The notes under the pieces were generated by a model, which saw only the letters and a program-made list of their open reading frames with translations, searched no databases and was not told the origin of the DNA. Below, piece by piece: positions 12,914 to 26,700 of a stretch of 64,000 bases of DNA (its first letter is position 1; every line of letters begins with the position of its first letter). The DNA comes from Hydractinia symbiolongicarpus (taxonomy: Eukaryota; Cnidaria; Hydrozoa; Anthoathecata; Hydractiniidae), in the NCBI RefSeq assembly GCF_029227915.1, contig NC_079883.1:14880001-14944000 (forward strand). The letters are read 5' to 3'. Position numbers and translations under genes: made by a program.

Positions 12914-13320
12914 TAGTAGTCGATAAGACCCGTGGAAAAATCCATTTAGGCAGGAGTACATTGGAAAAGAGAAAAATAACTTGAATTTTGATGACGTCTG
13001 CCAGGACATGTCTATACAAAAAATAAACATTTTTCGGAAATTTGTTTACAGGTTGCCTTTATTGTGTAGAGCTTGAAACGTAAAACAAAAAACGCCTCAA
13101 GAGATATAAGTGTTTTAAATTCTTGCTGACGTCAGCAAGGACTTCCCGAAATATAAAAAAAAATTCAGAAATCTTTATGCCTGTTGCTTTTCATCGTATA
13201 GGTCTTGAAACGCTGATCAAGAAATTGTATAGGATTATGTACTTTTGACTTACGTTGCAGAGATATTGGGGTTTGAAGGATTTTTGATGACGTCATCAAA
13301 CCTGTTCATATTACAAAACG
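12914..13320. mobile_element. 0.4-kb dispersed repeat, copy 1
   Basis: Begins with TAGTCGATAAGACCCGTGG and an imperfect hairpin, followed by an element-long match to 62420-62835. Shared landmarks in order are GGCAGGA, TTGAATTTTGAT, ATTGTGTAGAGCTTG, a CTGACGTCAGCAA word (12-13 bp), a second ATYGTATARRTCTT, GCTGATCAAGAAA, GTTGCAGAGATATTGGG and TTTTTGATGACGTC. Two similar halves suggest internal duplication. There is no open frame. The terminus matches the palindromic-end elements at 51228 and 54781. A non-autonomous, possibly Helitron-like, element. Confidence 0.6.
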
Positions 13321-13459
13321 GATTTGAACACCCAAGTTTAGGAAAGTTACCCCATTTGGCCCAAGGTGGTCCCTAGTTACCCACGCGGTAAAAATGACTG
13401 ACGTCACCACCTCGTTTTTAAGTTATTTGGTCCCAAAGTTTTAAGTGCAATGTAATGAC

Positions 13460-16400
13460 TTCATCAATTTAATAAAGATATTGACATTAAATTAGTGTTA
13501 TTGACGTCATGTCGTAATGTCAACAACAAGGGAAAATGAAACTGAAAAGAGAACAAACTTTTTTTATATCGTATGTTATTTTCATAACAGAAACTGATCA
13601 GTAAAAAGAAAAGCTAATGTAAAAAGTAGAGTGCTCTCCACCGCTGCATGCATGTTTTTACCGATTTAAGAAACAAGAATCTCAAAACTCTTACCTACTT
13701 AGTAAGAACGCATCAGCTTTTTGCAGGGTAATACAATAGCAGAGTATTTTTAATAAAACCATTATTGTTCGGTGGAACCAATAGGCCAGTTATCCAAAGT
13801 GAAATACTTTTGCAGACCATACTTTCGCGATTACGAGTCTAAAATGAAAATTTTAGTGGTACAAATGTTTGTGACTAGAAGTCCTTCTGTGAAAAATGCG
13901 GAACTTGTGATTGAAGCGTTATTCTATATAAGAGATAAGCATACCGCTGAAATTTTTTTAGAAGTTTAATTTTTGAAAAGTTTTTTCTAACAATTGATCA
14001 GTCAAGCTTTCGCTTGAATATTCACAATGAAGTTTTCTCCGCCAAAAATAATTAGGTTTGTAATGTAGCCAGTGGTAAGGTATACTTTGCACAGTTCTTT
14101 TCTGCACAGACAGTACGTCAACACATGCTAATTTTACATGGGCGTTATTGGTGCCATATTTTAAATTTTTGCAGGTAAACTCTCAACCAACCACGTGCAG
14201 TTATTAACAGTGAGTTTGCAATTTTTAAAAAATATCTGTAAAGGGATAAGGTGTAAGCGCAAACGAGTAGGCTGCGTACCGCATCCAAAATGCTGATCTA
14301 GCCTCGTTTAAGAAATACATCGGATGACGGTCGCTTCCGATTTTAGTGTAGATACTATCTAAATTAATGAATAGATTATTTTCTTTAAACAAAGAAAATA
14401 AGGAAACCATATTATTTCCAAATAATGTGTTGTCATCCTTTGAAACAAATATTCTTTAACGCCGACATATAAATTTTAAGCTTGCGATTGTGACGAAAGA
14501 CCATTCAAAGTCTTCAAAGACCATTTTTGGTTTTTGATACACTATGTTTGATCTGGTTATAAAGGATAGAAACCTACAAACTCGTTTCACTGTGGTATGG
14601 AAGAGCAACGGGACGCAATCCTTAAGATCTAACATGCATATTCATTAAATAAAATTGTGATTTAACTCTCTGAACTACAAAATGTAATCCTATAGTGTTA
14701 TAAGAAGTCAGTTTTTAAACGTGATCGTTTAATGACCAATTTATAACTTAATATATTTTTTTAAGTTTGTTTTTCTTTTCTAAACCTAGAATGAGTTATA
14801 CTTGTGGCTACCTTCAAGACGTAGAAAAATATTGAAATCAGAAATATAAGCGTATGTATATACCGTTTTAGACACGTGAGATGCCTCTACATGGCGACGC
14901 CTTCATCACTATCAAACCTACCGATCAATTAGTGAAGACAGATATTCCGCCCAAAATACGGGCGTCGCTTGTAATATTGTGTGGTTATTACACTTAAATT
15001 CATGCCAGAGAAAAAACTAGAAAGTACTAAAAAATTCAGGCTGGATTGGCTTCCAGAAATTGGCAATTCAGGTGACCACGGTTTTTGAAAGCATTCGATC
15101 ATTACTCTCATTCTCCGAGCAACTGAGTGAAACTACAATTATGCATAAAATTGGAATCAATACTTCAAAAATGTGCACATTGGGTATCATTAACATTACA
15201 GTTCTACCTCTCCAAGTATTGGACGCATTTCTTTTTACCGCCGAATCATGGTGAGGGAAATTTTCAACCCCCTTCCTACTTTAAAATCCGCGTCGTCTAT
15301 CCTGGTGCAAAACACTGAGGGCTTAAAGGATCATATACATTTATTTAAAAGCGTCGTAATATCTTAACTAGTTTGTATTGTTGATATAAATGGAACATAT
15401 TTAGATCAAATAGAAGCTATTTCATTTCATTTTTCGCTGTGGGAGGTATAGGGGAACTGTCTATTTCAGGTCAGAAGAAATCACTATTACCCACACCGGA
15501 CCAATAAAAACCTGATGCTGTGGAAAAGAAAAGAAGCAAGTCAACATTTTTTTCGGTAAAGATTGTTTACGCGCTGCTTTCATAGCTCTATTAACCGGGT
15601 TGGACTTATAAAACCAAATTTTAAACACCTTCAAATTGCACTGTCATGTAAAAACACAGCTTAATTGATTAATTTCGTTGTGCTGTACTTGTGGGTAGAA
15701 ACAGGAATTGAGATTAATTAGTAATAAAATCAAAATTACAAATTGGGCCGTATGGGTTTACCATGTGTCTCGTGTTTAGTTAGAAACCACATAATGGAGC
15801 CGACTTGCATAGTCACATGAAGACGGGTCAGTTTTACAGTGCCAGTGTCATCGCAAAACAATTGTAGCAATAAAGATTTCTGGCATTTATATTGGATCAT
15901 TTGGCAAACTATAAAATTAGTAAGTGCTTTTTATACACGCCTTTTTAGTACGCATGATTGCATTTTTCTGTGACGTTTAATTCTTCATGCGATGATTAAA
16001 TGATGACTCAGAGGTGTATGGCGTATACTAAGTTGGATATTTGAAAACAATATATTTTAATGACATAAAAAAAATAAGATATTAAAAAAAATGATATATT
16101 AAAAGGTTAGAGGGATTTTTAATTGTCGATATAGTAGACATATGTAACTAAGCGCCACATTAACAGTGACTCAAACCATGCTCGAACGTAATTCATTGAG
16201 AAAAATCCATAATTTATTTTCCGTGGTTTTAATTAAACTGGGATATGGTATTCGACATTATTTCTTTTAATCACAACAAACTTTTCTTGTAACAAGATGA
16301 TAAAAATATTAGTTTTTTAGGATTAACTAGTCCTTACCATTAATCCTAAGATACCACCACAAATCCTGTTTTGGTGAAAAAAAAAACAGTTGGGTGTACA

Positions 16401-17703
16401 ACTGGAAAGTTAAATGACATTATAAAACAAGTAAAAATAGTGACTATAAACATTGCAGAGCTACAACTACATCCACACATCAAACACAACCGAACACCTT
16501 AATGGTTTATGGGTATATATTTTGAATTCCTTCATACATCCATCCATCTACAATCCTGTGTTGTTTTTTTTTGGATTTATACGTAAAAGTAGCTTGGTGA
16601 AAAAAAGTTAAAATTAACAAATAAATGTATGGTCATATAAACAACGTAATTTAACGAAAGTGAAGAAAAATTAGCTAAATTTACGGTTTTTTTTTTAAAA
16701 CTTTTTGCACAGCTGAAAAGTTGAATTTAGGCCCTGCAAAAACCATCGTTTTGGCAGCCGTAATCTACCTGTGACATAATCAGTGTATTTTAAAAAGATT
16801 TGCATTTTTTGATTTGTATTAAACATTACCTTTTTCGTCCTTGCACACTTAAAATTTCTTCACATTTTATATTAGAAAAAAATGATACACGCCATCGACC
16901 TTTTCGCACATAAATCAATTCTTTGACCAATTTTTTGCGCTATGTTGCGACATTTATCTTTCTTTGTTATTTAATCTAAATACACTGTGTTTGCATTGCA
17001 TTACTGATCATTAGAGCGATATTGGACTGCACGCTTTTAAGAGTTTAAGTGCATTCCAATAATTCCTGAAGAAATTGTGAGGACACAAATTTTTAAAGAG
17101 CTTATTTTTGCGATTGAGAGGTCTTAAATGAAAGTTTTTTGCGGAACATATCAACGGCTGTTTTACGCAAAATATAAATTTTTGCGATAAAAAGATCTTA
17201 ATAAAAAGAAAATGCGGAATTAATAATGTTCGCAAATGGAACGGTTTGTTTTATGAAAGATAAGCACCTTATTTTTTTTTATATTTTGATACCCTCCAAA
17301 GGGAGTAATAACAGTGCTTTCTTAAAGAGCACATTATATTACTGCACAACATAAACACATTTTTAAAAATTTTTCTCTTCAAGAATTTTATTTCTTTATT
17401 CTTTTACAACAATTGCGGTACTTCATTTAGCGATTGGTCAACTTTAGCCTACTTTTGTGAAAAGCATTTTTTATTAGCACTAAAAGAGGTAAAAAAATTA
17501 TAACTAAGTTTGACGGATGTTTGATGGACGTTTGACAAAATATGCTTCGCAACATTTTTTTGCTTTTAATGCAGTGGAGTTTGAAAACGACAATGGCTGA
17601 CAAGTACTAGTTTTCTTTGTAATACGAATACTCTCCTATTTGTTGCATTATTGTGTCCTTTAATTGATAACAAAATCAACTATGAAGTCTTCATGGTATT
17701 AAC
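13460..17703. other. AT-rich intergenic DNA, nothing recognised
   Basis: No supported gene, RNA gene or well-bounded repeat. The longest open frames (about 60 to 75 codons, for example at 13772, 15060 and 17011) show no recognisable motif and no consistent exon partners. Confidence 0.4.
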
Positions 17704-17780
17704 CATTCTCGTCCCCAGAGCTCCTTGAGATCAAAACCTTTGAAACTTTCGACGTTTATCTTAAAGAGCTCTAGTACCAA
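17704..17780. mobile_element. foldback MITE-like element, copy 2 (right arm eroded)
   Basis: The left arm CATTCTCGTCCCCAGAGCTC matches copy 1 at 7267 nearly perfectly. The right half keeps TTTATCTTAAAGAGCTCT and then loses the terminal GGGGTCGAGAATG. No clear flanking duplication is left. An older member of the 79-bp foldback family. Confidence 0.6.
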
Positions 17781-20700
17781 CAATTTTTTTTAACAACTTT
17801 ATATTAAACTTCTTGAAGTTGTATCATAATTTTCTATTTTGTCGTATTAAACCAGTGTCATATGCACCCATATCGCCATAACGTTAAAGCTGCTTGTACT
17901 GACTTATCAAATTTTAAAGGTTTCATGTCTATTGCCTATGTAAATTACAAATCACAGACGAAGTTTAATAAACAAATATTGGATACATCCACTCATTCCT
18001 GCTGTTGAATAGACTGCTTTTTCACTAAGAAAATGGAGAGAATCAAAAGAGACTAGCTTAGTTTGCACCCCTTTAAATAACATTCCAGGTTGAGAAAATA
18101 CACCTGCTCAGAAACGTACATTGCATCATCAAACACAAAGGAAATAGACAAAGAGGAGGAATGATTTCATTTTGTTATTGTTTTGGTTGATATGAATAAT
18201 GATGTTGTTGGACTTGTTATGACTCGCTGATTGTTTTGTTTTTTTAAAAAAAATTAGCTATATGTTTCTATTTTTCTTCTTGTAAGTTTATTTTTGGTTT
18301 TGTTTAATAAACACATGGGCGTACCGGTCTAAGGGCGTGACTTAAAAACATTTAGCTCTGCATTGTGGAATAGTCAGGCGCCTTGCATTACCTCATTACT
18401 GCTTAATTTTTAAGACAACAGGATGGAGGAGGGTTTATTCATGCGCTAAAATTAGCCGTAGGCTAATGAAGCCTGAGTCAAGCTCATTGCAACTTCCTCT
18501 TTCTTTCTGATGGCATTTATCGGGTAAATAAACCGCGTGAGAAGCTATTTTTAACTGAAAGAAATTATTAGGAGGTTTGAGAAGGAAATATGCTGTGGTA
18601 GTTCTCCAATTATGAATTGATTTAAGAAAACCGAAAAAAACCCTCTTCATCTCCGCTGAAATGTTTAATCTTTATGCCTACATGCTGACATCTTTTCAAT
18701 GTGGTCTCAACGTCGGAGAGCGTTTGCAGAATAGAAACGACAACAGCAAGTGAAATACATGACAACATCAATTTTGTTTCGTAGAGACATAAATTATAAC
18801 TTAAAAAAGGAAACACGTTTTAACTAGATGTTTTAACTTGATGTATCCTGGGTTGAAGATATAGCTACCTTAGCCTGCTGCAGCATCCGGTTGCTTTGTT
18901 GATATAAACAGTTGAAACTCCCCAGCGGGAAGTACAGTTTGTCTACCTTTCTGCTTACGTGAGATTGTAGCTACTAAAGAGCTAAAGTGTTAGACAATAC
19001 TGTTCATTATTTCTTTGGGTCCATAAATAACCCTTAATTTCAAAATAATAACCTTTTATCTCCACAATAATAAACTTGCATTGATAAAAACGTGTTCCAT
19101 GTTACTACTAAGTAAAGGATTAAGATTATTACTAAGAAAAGAGTTTGCATAAGTTAGATTTATATCAGACATATCCATATCCTTGATGCTCTTAAACTAT
19201 TTTTAGGCATAGGCACAACTACGAATATATACACACGTTATGATAATCAGCAAAGCAAAACCGGGTTTGTGTTGTTGAAAGGTATTGATAAGGAGGCAGT
19301 ACATTTTAACGTCAAATAAAATTTTTATGGCGTTCTCTATCCAAACGATTTTTTAAATATCAACCACTATTTCCCTTCTTGGAAAGCCTTTTCAAAAATT
19401 CCATAATTAAAAACTTATTTTTCGCTCACTTGAACAACTACATATTTAGCCGAACAAAACGAGTGAGGTAATTATTAACCAATTGAGAAGCGCATCCCAC
19501 CATTTCAATAAATTCAAAACATTTCTGGCGCTCAAAAAACCCAAGCTCCGTGAGATACGTCACATGTTCAAATTAATTTGCTTAAGATTTTGTGAACAGA
19601 AAATAAACATGGGCTACAAAATTTTGCTAAATTCCGTTAATCTGATGACTTAGCGTGTTCTTTCCTGAATATGAAAGTGATAAACAAAGGTGAGCTCGCG
19701 TCACCAGCTTAAACTTTCAGCTCTAATATTTACTTTCAAACCTTTTGAAGCGAAGTTTGCTTACGTATTTACGTGTTACTGTTACATAGAGTCAAAAAAG
19801 TCTCATGGCACGGATCATGTAAGTCTTATGTAACTTGTAACCTACCAGCTAGACAAAGAACTAAACAAATTTAAAAAATCTTTTATCGAACACTTCAAAT
19901 CGGAAACCGTGGATCAACTTGCCAATTTAATACCCGCATGGTTGCCATGGTGACTTAATTTGCTGTTCCCAGACTATGGTTGAAAGATAATTTAGACGAT
20001 TTACTTATTTATTTTGGATAATTAGAGGTTGGTATTTATAGAGGCGTTTAGGTAGAATATATTTTAAATATTGCGTTACCCTGTTACGGTTCAGACATAT
20101 TTCTTGTGGCGATCACGTGCTGTACAAATATACTGGTTAGTGCATGTTGTTATATATTTGTTTATCTATTTTATTTGTTTATTTGTCATATTTGTTTCTT
20201 TATGTTTAATTTGTTTTGGAGTAGCTACGTAATATTTTTATGTTGATTCAATGGTCCATGGTTTATTCTTCTGGCTGTTTTTAAGCATTTAAGCTTTAGC
20301 AACCGTACCTGTTTTCGTTCCGAGTTATCGCTTTCTACTTAGCTTTTTAGTTATGTCTCTCAAAATTTTTTTACTGTTTATCTCGACCGTTATTTTTACA
20401 ATAAGCCAATTTTTGGGATGACCAGCTTGTAAGATTATCATATTATTTTGTATTCTTATTTCATGTATGCTCAGTTTGGAGTTCATGTTCTACCTATAAG
20501 TTTGAAAACACTATCGCTTTCTTTTTTTCTTTTTCTTTTTTTTTTGACTACGCAAAAGAAATATTTTACTTGCAAGCAGTATATCACTTGCATAAACTTT
20601 TAAAATCAATTTTTTGCTACACATCGTACGGGATTACAAACACATTTACCTTCCCAACCTCAATAATTTTTTAACGGTACACTGACAAATTCAATAAATT

Positions 20701-23700
20701 TAAGCGTAATTGAAACTAAGTTGGGTCGAGAAATAAAAACGTTGGGAGGTAAAAAAAAACAAATTTTTATTAGCTAACATCCGTATGTAAAGTTAGATTG
20801 TTTCGTTTTCACTATTCTACACGTCCCATTAACTAATATTTGTTTTGAGTCGGTTTTCTAGAACAACTAGCAAATAAGAAAATAAGAAACATCGGACATT
20901 TCTTATTAAAATAGTTCATAATTTTTTTTTCTATTAAGATTTTTTGTTCAGGTTTATTCATTTCACCCAGTCTTAAAAATGTATATAACATTGACAAAGG
21001 GCGTCGGAGAGCAATAAAAAAATAGCAGCATATTTCACCATTTTTTCCAACTGATATTGTGAGACGAAGTCAAAGCAGGAGATTTCCTGTGTCACAGTAT
21101 GTTCCATAATATTTTGTCTTCATGAGACAAAACAATATTCCAGACAGTTGTTTTAACATTTAACGAATTTCTAATTAAAAGTGACATATATTTTGCCATG
21201 AGAAAGGTGTTAGCGGGTGTTAGCGAGGTACATTTTTTTCCTTTGTATTCTATGTTTCCATGTTGCGATAAACTCTCCCTTTTTGCTTTTGAAAAAAGTC
21301 TAGTGCCAAATCAAACTTCATAGCTACCAGTTTTCTTTCTTTAGAAAACGAATCCTCGCATTTTTTAGGAGGAAATAAGTTAGCGTTTTATAAAACCTTT
21401 ATTTTTAAAATCCATTTTATCGTTCTTAAGGCTATAATGCTCTTTTGCCTTTGACATTCACGAAATTTAAAAATCACAAAATTGAGTCATCCATAGAGGA
21501 TGTCCGCACAGTTTTGAGATCTCTGAGCTCCATCCCACTTTTTGCTCACCCCTTCCCATGTCTGTGGGAGACAAATACTCAGTACTAGTGAATTTTGAAA
21601 CATACAATTATATCCCCAAACACCATTCAACTCCCTTCCTCTTTCACATTTGCCAACACACGTACACACAAAAAACTTAACTATACCAATCAAAAACAAT
21701 AAAGAAATTAGGCTTATTTTTCATAATATTTTTCTTTTAATCCATTAATCTTTACTCTGAAAAAAAAACGGAAAGAAAAATGAAATATATAGGTATCTGC
21801 ATCCTAATATTCATTGTGAAATAGCTGTCCCCATTTGTCAAGTTTTGGCTGACCTTCACCACCCACTAAGTTGCAGGCATTTTTCATCGATGATTCCGAC
21901 ACAAAGATTTCGCAATTTTTCTTTATAACAAAAGTATACTTGAATACAAAATGCTAAGGTAAAAGTTTCTGACGTTGAAGTAGTGTGAACGGTGTTTAAT
22001 TGAAAAAAGCCTCTTGTAATCTCTAACATTTTACACGCTTTTTTTTATAAGAATATTCCAATTTCAATCAGGCTGGTCATTATTCTTGTTCCTTTGTTCT
22101 TCTAAACAATATACCTATTATCTTAACCTAAGATGACAGTCTGATATTTTTTAAAGCACACTCTTACAAAGAAAAATCGTGTATCTTATTACTTTTCATA
22201 GATCATCTTTTTACTCCATTTTTTATCTTGGAGTTTCCATATAGACGAAAACAAAAATGCGTACTTCTCTCACAGTGGACCCGAGTAAAATTTCTACGAG
22301 CTATTTTTTAAAAAAAGTTTGGCTGCATAAAACGAAACTTAATTTTCGATGGGAAGCATCTAGTTAAAGAATGTCATCTGTTATGAGGTATAAACCAGGA
22401 GAATCATTCAGTACCAAATTCAGGAAGTTTAAAAAGTATATTATTATAGATCTGTGTCTAAAAACCATTGAAAGTAAGCTAACACAGTTTTTAAACATTG
22501 TTTGTTTCTAAAACATGCTGAATGATGATTACAATGTAAATCTGCTTCTTTGAAATGCACGTACTATGTTTCTAGAAAGAAGGAAGTTGATGCACAATCA
22601 GCTGCAGCTGTGCATGTAGACGGACTATATATCTTTTTGTGCTTAGAGTACGCTACATTTTTTCAGGTCGACCGAGAAAGTTAAGAAGATGTAAGGAACT
22701 GCATCAGTTAACTTTTACTACAACTTGTGCTAAATTTTTAAAACTTTAAAAATTTCTGGCAAAAATAAACCATAAATATTTTATGCAACATATTAGCCAT
22801 AACAACGTAAAAATAATTTTAAAAAGTATATATATTCTAGTCTTAAGTCACCTTAAGAACCTTTGCTCCTCTCATCTGCAAACTTTTAAATTCTTATCTA
22901 GCTTTAAAAGCACTCAAATTAGTAAGAAAAAAAAATTAAAAAAAGGTTATTCAGGCAATAATATAATGTTTATCGAATGTACTAAAAATGCGTGAGTTTG
23001 TGATGAACTTTGGATATAGTGTACTTGGCTTCAATCATAAAAATACAACATTTGAAAACTATGCTGCGTTTATCAATTTTTATTAACGTTTGCAAATCAT
23101 GGAAGAGCGACATTAGAATCAATTACAATGCACGCCTAAAGAGACATTTTTTGTTTACAAATGCCATGTCCTATTTGTCTGCTATTTGACAACTAAGTAA
23201 TCACTTGATTGAGCAATCAAAATTGATTAGAAAATCTCCTCCTCTTATTAAAATGTTATACGTTCGGTTTTAGGCAATTAATTCTATTTTTAGCAACAGT
23301 TAAAGAAACAATCCATGACACAGATTAAATTTAAAATAACAAATAAATCAGTAAAATTGAAAGTCTTTTCGTAAGTAATTTTATTTAGACAGATTCTAAA
23401 CTTTACACTAACTTCTTTTGGTCACTAGTTAGTTAGAGATTTTTGGCGGCTGGGGAAAAGGTATTTTTTTGTGTTTAACAAAAGCATCATTTTTAGTGCT
23501 TATATTTTTGATTTCAGTATATGACTTGTATCTATGGCTTAGCTATTTGTTTCTGTCGAACCTTGCGTTTGATGTTTATTTAATTCGCTGCCAAGTAACA
23601 GGAAATGCCTTCATGTTTCGCAATGAGAAGGTGGTCCTTCAAAAAACACCTTTCCTCTGATCAATATTGTATTCTTGGAGACATTAAAATATATTTTGTG

Positions 23701-26700
23701 TTTTATGTAATCATTAAAATTGTAGTCTTCGATGTGCCACACCTTGTGGTGGTAATGGTAATATTTTATAAATTCTAATAATTTTTTTAACAATTTGTGG
23801 CAGCGGAAAAACATCATTTATTTACTTAACACGTTATACGACCTCCGTTCTCGAGACAACTACCAAAACGTTAATTTTATGTTAGTAAAACTACTGAAAA
23901 CAGTTGTAACAAATGGCACTGCACGTGATTTGAACTTTACTTTCTGATTTCGCAGACACATTGAATCCTCCTGAATGAATTGAATCCTCCTGAATGATAT
24001 TTATCTAAAAAACAGGATTTATATTGAAAAATCACCTGCTTGAAGACTTACTGTTATCGGTATAACTTAAAGGTATTCAAATTTTTGTCAGCTTTCACAG
24101 TGCTTCAACCTTATTTTTGTTTTCATGGGTTCTGATAAAAATATAACTTTAATATTTTTAGATCGTTATGAAGGCTAGTACTCTATTATTTCTTTTACTA
24201 ACATCAAAAGGTGTGTTAAAGTCTTTTTATTTTTCTCTCTGTAATAGAGAAAGCATTTATTTACCCACACTAGGCTAACCTTACTTTTATAATACTTACT
24301 GCTGATCAAGATTTTGAAAAGATAAAAAAATAATTACTAAAGGGCTTACCGAAATTGTGGTATAATAAATATTTATATATATTTATAATTTGCATTCACA
24401 TATACTTTGAATTTATGAGTTTAACTTAATTCAGAGAGCAAGCTCAAAATGTATAAAAGAAAAAATGTGTGTTTTAACTAAACTTCGTGATGATATCTCG
24501 TGTCTAAGTACATTTCGGCCTTGTCTAAAGCGCTAATTAGGAAACTTAATATTTACATCTGACCAATACTGAAATCTTACCCACACTGAAACGTATTTGG
24601 ATGACGTCATAACTTGTTTGGTTATGCTTTCTGCACGGTAAAGATCGACCTTAAACGACAGGAAAAAACGGAATTTTACTTTATGATTATAAAGACGTGA
24701 TGCATAACGTGTAATATATATAAATATAGAATATATATAAAAGAATAAAAATATTTGTGAAGATGTTTTAATTCTCTTGTGACAAGAAGTGACCAGCATA
24801 TTGAGAAAAATGTATTTATAGGTCAAGATCATGTTTATCATTGGGACAAGGTTGGTTGTACTAAGTTCTTGTGAAATTAGATTCTTCTAATTTTCTCGCC
24901 TCGTGCAGGGTGATTATTGTACCTCTAAAGCTATTAAATTTCGCGGGCAAAATATTTCGTAAATAAATTTTTTGTTTTGCTGATAGCTACAAAATTTCGC
25001 GAATTAATTAAGTTAGCTTTATTGTGCTTCGCGAAATGTCTAAATATTTAATGTAATCACATTTGAAATTTGAGAAATTATTAGCCGGTCCAACTCCATA
25101 TAACATTATCACCAAATTAACCTATAAAATGTAATTTGGAGGAATCTTTTTATATTTTTTATTTTTAACGATTTAAAACGCCGTGCAACTATACTGTTTT
25201 TTAGTTCTTGAAGTTTTAAAAAAATATTTTTTAACCAAAAAATAGAGAAAGAAACATTTTTAGTGTTAAAAAGGGTTAAAACTTATAATACACCTCTTTA
25301 ACTAAACCATAATGTAGTCAGTAATTACCATATAATAAATTTTATTTTACCACGAATTTCAACATGATTAGTAGTTTTTTGGCAACGCATAGTTTTTCAG
25401 CAATTACTTTCATTATGAGTACCGCTACCACTAGCAGAATTTTTTTATTAATGTTGCAATCATGAAATTAACGCAATACTTGTCATTAGTTGAATGACAT
25501 GGCGCGTATAATTACGTCTTGGTGTTAATTCTTTTAACAAGATTTTTTTTAAAAAACATTCTTTCGACAGGTCAAAATTTTTCCGCATTTCTATACTAAA
25601 ATATAGATCTCTTAATTTTTTAAAGAACAGGAACACCTGGGTCCACCAACAACAAACACTTTTCTGAATGAATGAGCAGATTTTGTGAAATCTATTACTA
25701 GTGGTATAAATTACACCTTTTTCTTCCCTTCTCTCTATCGCTTCTAAAGAATAATTAAAAAATTTATTGCAAACAGTTGTTTAAAACAAGTCAACTTTTT
25801 TGTGCTAACTGAATTAGTGGCAGTTAAACCTACTTAGACAGGTCCTTCCCCATGTAGTAGATATGTGATTATATTTAAAGAATACATAGCAGGTTAAATA
25901 CATTTTTGTAACGAACAAAGTTGAAGAATTCAGCGAGATCAAAATAGAAATATTGCTTATAAATAAAAGAGTTTACTTTAAAAATAAACAGCATTTTAGG
26001 AATATTTTGTCAAAACAAAATCAAATATGTGTCTTTTTTTGAAAGAATGCTCAAGCTTGCGTCAGTGCTACTTTAATACAATAACCCACCTAGTTTCCAG
26101 GCCATTTCTACTTATATGAGTACCATGTATTTTATTCTGGATATTCTGCCCTTTGTTATTTATTGATAACAGAAATAATTTAAAAAGTATAAGATATAAC
26201 ACGTTCCTGTTCCTAGCATGTTCTAAGCGTACAAGCTTTCAAAAAACATAGGTAAAGAGGTATGGAAACGAGGTTGATCACGTGTTATTTTAACAAGGCT
26301 TTCACGAGTGTACTGGTACCCAGAACGCGTTGAAATCAGTCTGTAATCATTCACAGCTTTTAACAAATATCTTCACCCATTCATGGTCTCAAAGTTGCCT
26401 CTACTGCTGTTTGTATTACTTTCACTGTCTTAACATTTGAAGATTTAGCTTTGGGATGATTACAAAGGTATGGTTTTCTTACGCAAGTAAATAAACAAAT
26501 TAATACTATATAGAAACAAACAAACAAGTAAATAAATTAATAAACAAGAACGCTAGCAAAAAACTTTCTGGTCGTTTTAAATTTCATAAAACAAGGACAT
26601 CTTAATGGTAACGTATTTTTAATTTTGAAAGCTTCTTCAACAGAGGCTTGTTTGGTAACATAATTTAGTTGAGTCAGTCATTTGGTAATGTTTTTGTTGT

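Noticed and set aside
18622-18816. Minus-strand frame with a hydrophobic segment resembling a secretion signal
   Set aside because: The hydrophobic stretch starts about 15 residues in, no in-phase downstream exon was found, and AT-rich DNA gives such frames by chance.
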